Origin: a bacterium
GTDB lineage: Bacteria; Verrucomicrobiota; Verrucomicrobiia; Limisphaerales; UBA11358
Reading direction: 5' to 3'
NCBI GenBank assembly: GCA_021781185.1
Contig: JAJXXI010000033.1
Coordinates: 1-8,446, forward strand
DNA length: 8,446 nt
Under the pieces are notes generated by a model. That model was given only the letters and a program-made list of their open reading frames with translations. It was not told where the DNA came from and did no database searches. The first letter of the stretch is position 1, and each line of letters opens with the position of its first letter. A program made the translations under genes and the position numbers. This document shows positions 1 to 5,396 of this stretch, in pieces.

Positions 1-717
1 AAGAACAAGTCGCAGCCCATCTGCCAGGACACCGGCAGCATCCTGTTTTATGTGGACGTGCCGGTCGGCTACGACCAGATCACGTTCGCCGAAACCGCGC
101 GCGCGGCCGTGACGCTGGCGACCAAGAAAGGCTATCTCCGCCAGAACTCCGTGGATTCGCTGACCGCCAAAAACGACGGCACGAACGTCGGACCGGGCGC
201 GCCGGCATTTCATTTTCACCAGCACCGTTCGCCGGAAATCTCCGTGAAGCTCGCGCTCAAGGGTGGCGGCTGCGAAAATGTCGGCGCGCAATACTCGCTG
301 CCGGACGACGCCCTTCACGCGAACCGCGACCTCGACGGCTGTCGCAAGGCGATCCTCGACGCGGTGCTCCAGGCGCAGGGCAAAGGCTGCGGCCCGGGCG
401 TGCTCGGCGTGTGCATCGGCGGCGACCGCGCGACAAGCTATGAATTGAGCAAGACGCAGTTTCTCCGCCTGCTCGACGACCGCAATCCCGAACCGAAGCT
501 GGACGCGCTGGAGCAGGACATTTTGAAAACGGCGAACGAACTCGGTATCGGCCCGATGGGTTTTGGCGGCAAGACGACGCTGCTGGGCGTGAAAATCTGC
601 GTGGCGAACCGCGTGCCGGCATCGTATTTCGTCAGCGTCAGCTACATGTGCTGGGCCTTCCGGCGGCAGGGCGTGACGCTGGACGCGGAGGGGAAAATTG
701 GGAAATGGTTGTATTGA
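1..717 (+). CDS. Class I (4Fe-4S) fumarate hydratase, alpha subunit/domain, 5' truncated by the window
   Basis: Iron-sulfur fumarase interconverts fumarate and malate in the TCA cycle. The reading frame is open from base 1, so the true start lies upstream; 238 residues are visible. The hallmark ICQDTG is at visible residues 7-12. C8, C130 (KGCGPG) and C217 (SYMCWA) are spaced like the three cluster ligands of class I fumarases, although C91 and C138 are also present. NDGTNVGPGAP (59-69) and GPMGFGGKT (184-192) are typical of the Fumerase (PF05681) domain. The protein stops directly after the alpha domain, and no beta (Fumerase_C, PF05683) sequence follows in any frame. It is therefore a separate alpha subunit whose beta gene lies upstream or elsewhere, or a fused enzyme cut at its linker. 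L-tartrate dehydratase alpha is a related alternative. The family call is firm; the exact substrate is an inference. Confidence 0.88.
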   Translation, partial: KNKSQPICQDTGSILFYVDVPVGYDQITFAETARAAVTLATKKGYLRQNSVDSLTAKNDGTNVGPGAPAFHFHQHRSPEISVKLALKGGGCENVGAQYSLPDDALHANRDLDGCRKAILDAVLQAQGKGCGPGVLGVCIGGDRATSYELSKTQFLRLLDDRNPEPKLDALEQDILKTANELGIGPMGFGGKTTLLGVKICVANRVPASYFVSVSYMCWAFRRQGVTLDAEGKIGKWLY

Positions 718-747
718 GCGCAACCACGACTTCAAGATTTGCTTTGT

Positions 748-3201
748 ATGCCACAGCGAACAGACAGCATAGACGCAGCGTTTGAGAGGCTGGAGTTGCT
801 TCTGATCGAAGCGGAGCAATTCGCCGAGACTCTCTTCACCGAATCCGACACGCGAATCAAGATCATCGACACGATGTTGATCGAAGTTCTCGGCTGGCAG
901 AAGGTCAACATCCTCACGGAAGAGCAAGCTGGCAAGGGATATTTAGACTACAAGCTTTCGATAGAAAATCTTGCGAAGGTCATTGTTGAGGCGAAACGCG
1001 ACACGAGAGTGTTTGAACTGGCGAACCGCGACTGCGGCGGGGCATACAAACTTTCAGGCCCAGTTTTTCAGAATGCGAATGTGCAAGAGGGCATCGCCCA
1101 AGCAGTCCATTATTCCGCATACAAGGGGACAGAACTTGCCTGCGTGACAAACGGTCGTGAGTGGGTTGTGTTCCGCAGCAACCGAATTGGCGACGGTGTG
1201 GATACGCTTGAGGGCAAGGCTTTCGTATTCCCGTCCCTGCAATGTGTGCGAGACGAGTTCTCTTTGTTCTACGATTTGCTTGCTAAACCATCTGTGATGA
1301 GACAAGCATTTCGGGCGCTATTCCAGGAAATTGAGGGGAGAATTATTCGTCACACAGACTTTGAAAAACGTGTAAGAACACGAGAGAGTGCGCAATTCAT
1401 GAAGCAGCCGGAGATCGTTCCGGCGTTGGACCGAATCATGACTTCGTTCTTTCAGAGGCTTACAGACGAACATGACAAGGAAATGCTTGAAGAGTGTTTC
1501 GTTGAAACCAAGGAGAGCCGAGCTGCAGAGCAGCGCCTGCTTCGCCTGGCTGAGGACTTGGCCGGACACATCCGTCCCCTAGATACTCGCTCCGGCGTGC
1601 AATTGGCTGATCTTCTTGAGCACGCAAAGAAATCGAGACTGAATCAGTTCATTTTGATCGTCGGCACGAAGGGAGCGGGCAAATCCACTTTCATCCAACG
1701 GTTTTTTGATCTCAAGCTCCCGTCCATTTTACGAGATGTTTGTGTTCCCATAAGCATCAACTTGTCAGATAGCGACGGTGATGAGAAGACGGTTATTGAT
1801 TGGCTGCGCCGCACGCTTCTGGAAAAGGCGGAGCACGCGCTTGGTGGTGGCACTCCTTCATGGGATGAGGTTGTCGGTCACATGTTCTTTGCGGAGTATC
1901 AAAGGTGGTCCACTGGAAACATGAAGCACCTTTACAAGAAGGATAAACAGGAGTTCAAAATTGAATTTGGTCGACACATTGAAAAACTTCGTGCCGAACA
2001 GCCATTGGACTACATCCTCGGCCTGCTGCGGAATCTAGTCTCCGGCCGAAAGCAACTTCCCTGTCTGATTTTTGACAACGCGGACCACTTCAGCATCGAT
2101 TTCCAAGAAAAAGTCTTTCAATTCGCCAGATCACTCTTCGAGCAGGAACTTTGCGTCGTGATAATGCCGATCACTGACAAGACGAGCTGGCAGCTATCTC
2201 GGCAAGGGGCGCTCCAGTCTTTCGAGAATGAAGCTCTATTGTTGCCAACTCCATCCGCCAAGCAGGTGGTCGAGAAGCGGATTGAGTTTGTTCTGAAAAA
2301 GCTGAAAGCCGACCAACCGAAGGAGAAAGAGAGTTACTTCTTCGGTAAAGGCATTCGTGTGGATTTTTCCGATCTGCTCAAGTTCGTCACTGCGTTAGAG
2401 GAAGTGTTTTTGAACTCAGATAAAACATCGTATTGGCTCGGCTGTTTGGCGAACCATGACATCAGGCAAGTTTTGCTGTTGTCCCGCGATCTGATTAACT
2501 CTCCGCACCTCGGCTTCGACGAGGCATTCAAAGCCTATGTAACGGCCAGCGCGCTGGACATTCCGGAATTTAAGATTCGTCGGGCCATGATCCGCGGACG
2601 CTATGACATTTACTCGCCAGACGCACACAAATATGTCCACAACGTATTTGACCTGAATGCGGAAATTCAGACATCACCGCTGCTTGGCTTACGGATACTT
2701 CAAGCCGTGAAGAATGCGGCCATTCGTCACGGAGAGACAAAGAGCGACTATATCTCCAAAACAGACTTGTTCGGCTATGTTTGCGCGATGGGGTTTGAAC
2801 GCCGTGCAGTCGCGCTCTGGCTCGATGCCCTTCTCAAACGAGCTTTGCTCTTTAATTATGACCCGACCTGCGTAGATGAGCAGAGCGCGACGCAATTGGA
2901 AATTTCTCCAACGGGCGAATTGCATCTCTATTGGGGGCAACGTGAATATGAATATCTGTTCGCGGTTGCTGAAACGACTCCCATCAGGGATGAACCGACG
3001 TTTACGGAGATGATGCTCGCCTATAACGACCGGTGGCACGACAAGTCACGCGCGGTAATCGCCAACTTCTTACGATACCTGATGGCTGAAGACCAGGTCT
3101 ATTGCCGGATTCCGCTTCATGAAAGCTACGAGGGGCAAGTGGTTCTCATGCAGAAGATGGAAGCCAGTGCTCAGTATTTTGAAAGAACCTTTAGGAGGTA
3201 G
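748..3201 (+). CDS. HsdR_N-like nuclease fused to P-loop NTPase and winged helix; candidate defence protein
   Basis: The product is 817 residues from the ATG at 748; a TTG at 739 is in frame but less likely, and neither has a clear Shine-Dalgarno. Residues 1-185 resemble the type I restriction HsdR N-terminal domain: LGW near 48-50, D67 in YLDYKL, E81-A-K83, then Q118 and T134-N-G ahead of EWVVF. Together these fit a PD-(D/E)XK nuclease core. Walker A is GTKGAGKST (306-314) and Walker B is LIFDNAD with D443 and D446. A hydrophobic strand ending in PITD follows, and an NHDIRQ motif (569-574) sits where AAA+/STAND proteins carry sensor-2 or cap residues. Residues about 662-742 look like a winged helix, with a helix near 686-700 and a strand pair around SPTGELHLYW. 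There is no methylase and no helicase motor, so it is not a normal HsdR. The gene is markedly AT-richer than its neighbours, which suggests transfer. The nuclease and NTPase reading is fairly sure; the defence role is inferred. Confidence 0.75.
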   Translation: MPQRTDSIDAAFERLELLLIEAEQFAETLFTESDTRIKIIDTMLIEVLGWQKVNILTEEQAGKGYLDYKLSIENLAKVIVEAKRDTRVFELANRDCGGAYKLSGPVFQNANVQEGIAQAVHYSAYKGTELACVTNGREWVVFRSNRIGDGVDTLEGKAFVFPSLQCVRDEFSLFYDLLAKPSVMRQAFRALFQEIEGRIIRHTDFEKRVRTRESAQFMKQPEIVPALDRIMTSFFQRLTDEHDKEMLEECFVETKESRAAEQRLLRLAEDLAGHIRPLDTRSGVQLADLLEHAKKSRLNQFILIVGTKGAGKSTFIQRFFDLKLPSILRDVCVPISINLSDSDGDEKTVIDWLRRTLLEKAEHALGGGTPSWDEVVGHMFFAEYQRWSTGNMKHLYKKDKQEFKIEFGRHIEKLRAEQPLDYILGLLRNLVSGRKQLPCLIFDNADHFSIDFQEKVFQFARSLFEQELCVVIMPITDKTSWQLSRQGALQSFENEALLLPTPSAKQVVEKRIEFVLKKLKADQPKEKESYFFGKGIRVDFSDLLKFVTALEEVFLNSDKTSYWLGCLANHDIRQVLLLSRDLINSPHLGFDEAFKAYVTASALDIPEFKIRRAMIRGRYDIYSPDAHKYVHNVFDLNAEIQTSPLLGLRILQAVKNAAIRHGETKSDYISKTDLFGYVCAMGFERRAVALWLDALLKRALLFNYDPTCVDEQSATQLEISPTGELHLYWGQREYEYLFAVAETTPIRDEPTFTEMMLAYNDRWHDKSRAVIANFLRYLMAEDQVYCRIPLHESYEGQVVLMQKMEASAQYFERTFRR
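3193..3198 (+). promoter_or_regulatory. Consensus Shine-Dalgarno AGGAGG overlapping the end of the NTPase gene
   Basis: AGGAGG forms the last two sense codons of the NTPase gene, directly before its TAG stop. It sits five bases before an ATG at 3204. Most other genes here have weak or no recognisable ribosome-binding site, so this one stands out. It points to efficient initiation of the short frame at 3204-3239. Confidence 0.55.
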
Positions 3202-3203
3202 CC

Positions 3204-3239
3204 ATGTCCCATGTCTATATCGTAGAAAAATCCGCGTGA
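3204..3239 (+). CDS. Eleven-codon mini-ORF (MSHVYIVEKSA) behind a strong ribosome-binding site
   Basis: The frame starts at the ATG five bases after AGGAGG and ends at TGA (3237-3239). That TGA overlaps the ATG of a second mini-ORF in a TGATG arrangement. The start is two bases after the TAG of the NTPase gene, so it is ideally placed for translational coupling. The peptide is too short for family assignment. It could be a leader peptide that sets translation of the PIN toxin downstream, or the surviving start of a former second gene of the NTPase system, cut off when the toxin-antitoxin patch arrived. Support is positional only. Confidence 0.3.
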   Translation: MSHVYIVEKSA

Positions 3240-3265
3240 TGAAAGCCGGCGATGGGGTTGACTAA
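3239..3265 (+). CDS. Eight-codon mini-ORF (MKAGDGVD) coupled on both sides
   Basis: The ATG overlaps the stop of the preceding mini-ORF (TGATG). The frame ends in TAA at 3263-3265, one base before the preferred PIN toxin start at 3267. Such overlaps typically allow termination-reinitiation. The peptide itself is probably meaningless; the arrangement could relay ribosomes into the toxin gene. It may equally be chance in a short junction. Confidence 0.2.
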   Translation: MKAGDGVD

Positions 3266-3266
3266 A

Positions 3267-3737
3267 ATGGAATCTGTTTACATCGAGACGAGCGTGGTGA
3301 GTTATCTGGTGGCGCGGCCCAGCCGCGAGCCGGTGACGGCGTGGCGTCAGCAGCTCACCCACGAATGGTGGGCGGAACGGCGCGGGCTGTTCGCCTGCGT
3401 GATTTCGCAGGAAGTCATCGCCGAGGCGTTGGAAGGCGATGCCAGCATGGCGACGAAGCGGATGGAGGCATTGCGGGATTTGCCATTGTTGGCGAGTGGG
3501 CCGGAGAGCGCCAAGCTTGCGGCGGATTCGCTGGAGCATGCGATTTTCCCCGCCAATGCCCGCGCCGACGCGCATCATCTGGCGGTCGCGACTTGCGCGG
3601 CGGTTGACTATCTGCTGACGTGGAATTACCGGCATCTGGCCAATGCGCAGGTGTTACACCGGCTGGAGAATTTTTTGGGCGGGCGCGGTTTGCATCTGCC
3701 ACGCGTTTGCACGCCGGAAGAACTTATGGGAGAATGA
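3267..3737 (+). CDS. PIN-domain ribonuclease toxin, VapC-like
   Basis: The product is 156 residues from the ATG at 3267, which has GGGG nine bases upstream; an in-frame ATG at 3252 would add five residues but has a poorer site. Residues 4-14 (VYIETSVVSYL) match the first strand of a PIN subfamily that begins YxETS. The next conserved acid is E53 (SQEVIAE), followed by ADAHHLA with D101 and TWNYRHLAN (118-126). The C-terminus CTPEELMGE is characteristic of the subfamily. PIN toxins are Mg-dependent RNases that cleave tRNA or rRNA and are held in check by an antitoxin. Here the first acid is Glu rather than Asp, and the last position is N120, which departs from classic VapC. It lies three bases before the small partner gene, so the two probably form one transcript. 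Confidence 0.82.
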   Translation: MESVYIETSVVSYLVARPSREPVTAWRQQLTHEWWAERRGLFACVISQEVIAEALEGDASMATKRMEALRDLPLLASGPESAKLAADSLEHAIFPANARADAHHLAVATCAAVDYLLTWNYRHLANAQVLHRLENFLGGRGLHLPRVCTPEELMGE

Positions 3738-3740
3738 ACC

Positions 3741-3986
3741 ATGAAAGCTGATCCGATTCTCGAAGAAGTCTGGCGCGTCAAAGACAAACTGTCGCGGGAG
3801 ATGGCTGCCAACCCGGCGGCTTATTCCGCAAAGTTGGCCGCGATTGCCGACACCGAGGAAAAGGCGGGGCGGAAGGTCATTCGTTCGGCGGTAGGGCTGC
3901 GCGAATTGGTGGCGGAAAAGGAACGGCAACTGGCCGGGCAATCCGCGTTTGCGTTGAACGACAAACCGGCAAAGAAAAACAATTGA
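3741..3986 (+). CDS. Small partner of the PIN toxin, putative antitoxin or accessory protein
   Basis: The product is 81 residues, starting three bases after the PIN gene stop, with GGGAG about ten bases upstream of the ATG. The start MKADPILEEVWRVKDKL matches small proteins encoded just downstream of this PIN subfamily, with a DPIxEEVxxxK/R N-terminus. The rest is charged and largely helical, with no recognisable DNA-binding motif, and has a lysine-rich tail (KPAKKNN). The toxin-first order is unusual for VapBC but fits this subgroup. Antitoxin function is inferred only from position and family pairing. It stops at 3986, and the same frame immediately continues into the remnant described next. 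Confidence 0.7.
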   Translation: MKADPILEEVWRVKDKLSREMAANPAAYSAKLAAIADTEEKAGRKVIRSAVGLRELVAEKERQLAGQSAFALNDKPAKKNN

Positions 3987-4061
3987 GCCGACGCGTTTGT
4001 GGTCACGGCCTGCCTGACCGACAAACCGAAAGCCGGAGAAGATTTATGGCCGATAAAATAA
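3987..4061 (+). pseudogene. C-terminal remnant of a probable toxin gene, partner of DUF2283
   Basis: Directly after the TGA of the preceding gene and in the same frame, about 24 codons read as a protein tail. The stretch DAFVVTACLTDKPKAGEDLW resembles the ends of small toxin-like proteins (VVTAYLTDxxKxGExLW) that I associate from memory with genes upstream of DUF2283 antitoxins. Its TAA at 4059-4061 falls 16 bases inside the DUF2283 gene, a typical toxin-antitoxin overlap. No start codon or upstream body is present. The simplest reading is that the toxin was deleted from its 5' side, leaving the tail and the antitoxin. The match is by eye and could be wrong. Confidence 0.45.
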
Positions 4062-4255
4062 AAGTCTGGTTCGACGCGGAGGCGGATTTTCTTGAAGTCC
4101 GCTTTTCCAACGCGGCTGGCTATGAAAAGGCCACCGCCAACGATGCCGTGATGGAACGCGTGGATGCGTCGGGTCACGTCATCGGTTTCAGCGTGCTGGG
4201 TGTGAGCAAGTTTAAGAAGGGAAATCCGCTGGAAGCTGATCTGGTGGCGGCTTGA
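4046..4255 (+). CDS. DUF2283 family protein, probable orphan antitoxin
   Basis: The product is 69 residues from the ATG at 4046, with GGAGA about seven bases upstream; an upstream TTG at 3983 in frame is unlikely. The pattern is that of DUF2283: VWFDAEADFLEVRFS (7-21), a central AVMERVDASGHVIGFSVLGVSKF (34-56), then PLEADL. Members are small beta-rich proteins often found beside short toxin genes and annotated as antitoxin-like. Here the expected toxin survives only as a tail overlapping this start, so the gene appears to have lost its partner. The family assignment is good; the function is inferred. Confidence 0.75.
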   Translation: MADKIKVWFDAEADFLEVRFSNAAGYEKATANDAVMERVDASGHVIGFSVLGVSKFKKGNPLEADLVAA

Positions 4256-4328
4256 TTTGGAATTCCCCGGCATTGGTCTTCATTGAAGCGGGATTGAAAG
4301 CCGGACGGTTTTGTGCGATAAAATTCAC

Positions 4329-4523
4329 ATGAAAACCATCACGCTCGAATGTCCCGACCGGTTGCACGAGCAGCTTGCCAAGTTGGTGGCGGCGGGCTGG
4401 TTCAAGTCGCCCGAAGACGCGGCATTGGAGGCGGTGCGGCGTTATTTAAGCCATCATTCCGTTGCGCTACAGGAAAAGCAGATCATGGCAGACGCGCACT
4501 GGGCGTTGAATGAGTGCCGGTGA
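4329..4523 (+). CDS. Ribbon-helix-helix antitoxin-like protein, apparently orphan
   Basis: The product is 64 residues from the ATG at 4329; a TTG at 4311 in frame is less likely, and no clear Shine-Dalgarno is visible for either. An N-terminal strand (MKTITLECPD) followed by two helices (RLHEQLAKLVAAG; SPEDAALEAVRRYLSHH) gives a ribbon-helix-helix fold, which normally dimerises to bind its own operator. The C-terminal part (residues 44-64) would be the toxin-binding tail. Related proteins usually precede a PIN toxin gene, often overlapping its start. Here the next gene is a DUF4230 membrane protein and no PIN sequence follows, so the toxin is missing. The last 14 bases overlap the first possible ATG of that gene. 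Confidence 0.72.
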   Translation: MKTITLECPDRLHEQLAKLVAAGWFKSPEDAALEAVRRYLSHHSVALQEKQIMADAHWALNECR

Positions 4524-5253
4524 AATCATCGCCGTGAATAAAATCCTTTCCGTCTTTATCGGCCTTTCCCTGCTGGCGTTGACCATTGGGTTTGTCATCT
4601 ACTTGAACATGACCCGGCCGGTCGAGAAAGGGGCGGCAGCGGCCGGCGCATTCGTCAGTCACGGGGTGGATCGGGCGGCGGATTTGGGGAAATATGGCAT
4701 GAGCCGCGCGGCGGATGCCTTCAAGTCCATTTTTCAATCGCAGGTCAATGTGACTGCGTCGTCCACTGTCTGCGACGCCACCCCGGTTGCCGAGCTGGCC
4801 GTGCTGAAACGCAACATTCGGGAGATCGTGGACTATTCCAAAACCGATCTGGGCAGCAACAAGCGCATCATTGCGGAACAGACCTTCATCGCGAAAATCG
4901 GGTTTGACCTGGCCGCCAAATTTTCCGCCACCTACGACGCCACCAACCGGGTGCTGACCGTCCGGCTGCCGGAGCCCAAGATTTTATCGCTCGAATCCTC
5001 CAATCCGGCACCAAAATATTATCTGGTGGAGGATGGCGTGATCAACCGGATCACCACCGACGACTATCAGCAGGTTTTGATGCAGCTCAAGGCGGAGGCC
5101 CGCAAGAGCGCGGATTCCGCCCTGGCGATCGGCGATGCCAGGCAAATGATCGAAACCCGCTTTCAAGATTTGTTTCGCGCCTTCAATGTAAAGGTCGTTG
5201 TGCTGTTCGCCTCGGATCAGCCAAAGCCCAATTTGGGCGGGCACCTGGATTGA
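4510..5253 (+). CDS. DUF4230 family membrane-anchored protein
   Basis: The product is 247 residues from the ATG at 4510; a GTG at 4534 would give a protein beginning VNKILSVFIG and would avoid the overlap with the antitoxin gene. One transmembrane segment lies at about 12-33 (ILSVFIGLSLLALTIGFVIYL) and acts as an uncleaved anchor or signal. It is followed by an alanine- and glycine-rich stretch and then the DUF4230-like domain (about 78-235). That domain has AVLKRNIREIVDYSK, KIGFDLAAKF and a strand LTVRLPEPKILSLE. No catalytic motif is recognisable. The family is uncharacterised; envelope localisation is inferred from the anchor. The base composition is that of the chromosomal background, which marks the end of the accessory stretch. 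Confidence 0.7.
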   Translation: MSAGEIIAVNKILSVFIGLSLLALTIGFVIYLNMTRPVEKGAAAAGAFVSHGVDRAADLGKYGMSRAADAFKSIFQSQVNVTASSTVCDATPVAELAVLKRNIREIVDYSKTDLGSNKRIIAEQTFIAKIGFDLAAKFSATYDATNRVLTVRLPEPKILSLESSNPAPKYYLVEDGVINRITTDDYQQVLMQLKAEARKSADSALAIGDARQMIETRFQDLFRAFNVKVVVLFASDQPKPNLGGHLD

Positions 5254-5362
5254 TGTGGAATCCATTCCTCCCGGAACAGTGCGCAGCAACATGCGGCGGT
5301 TCATCTCGGGAGCCGCGCCGCACAAAATGAATTGTGATAAACCGCTTAATGGACTTTGCGCT

Positions 5363-5390
5363 TTGAAGCCATGCGGTTGCCGCGTATAAA
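5363..5390 (+). promoter_or_regulatory. Candidate sigma70-type promoter for aroE
   Basis: TTGAAG (5363-5368) and TATAAA (5385-5390) are 16 bases apart and resemble -35 and -10 boxes. Transcription would start around 5396-5398, right at the GTG at 5397, which implies a leaderless or nearly leaderless message. The rest of the gap from 5254 to 5362 shows no gene and no convincing terminator: a CTCCCG/CGGGAG pair (5268-5273, 5307-5312) has a 33-base loop and no U-tract. Confidence 0.3.
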
Positions 5391-5396
5391 TTGCGC

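Larger units (their letters stand above)
739..3240. other. Low-GC block, probably horizontally acquired
   Basis: Hand-counted 60-base lines give about 43% GC (1261-1320) and 47% (2341-2400) inside this block. The fumarase line 361-420 gives about 77% and the aroE line 5581-5640 about 68%. The shift occurs within a few tens of bases of the fumarase stop and again near 3240. The block coincides with the nuclease-NTPase gene. No flanking direct repeat, integrase or transposase was found, so the mode of entry is unknown. Confidence 0.55.

Noticed and set aside
748..3201. Calling the large gene a type I restriction subunit (hsdR)
   Set aside because: Only the N-terminal domain fits. There are no DEAD-box helicase motifs, the ATPase core is of a different kind, and hsdM and hsdS are absent.
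3171..3635. Minus-strand open frame covering the mini-ORF junction and part of the PIN gene
   Set aside because: Its translation has no family resemblance, and the plus strand has clear PIN motifs over the same bases.
731..5172. Shared 11-mer TTCAAGATTTG at 731-741 and 5162-5172 as possible attachment repeats
   Set aside because: Several chance 11-mer matches are expected in 8.4 kb, and the second copy lies inside the DUF4230 coding sequence.
5268..5312. CTCCCG/CGGGAG inverted repeat as a terminator after the DUF4230 gene
   Set aside because: Six-base stem with a 33-base loop and no following T-run.
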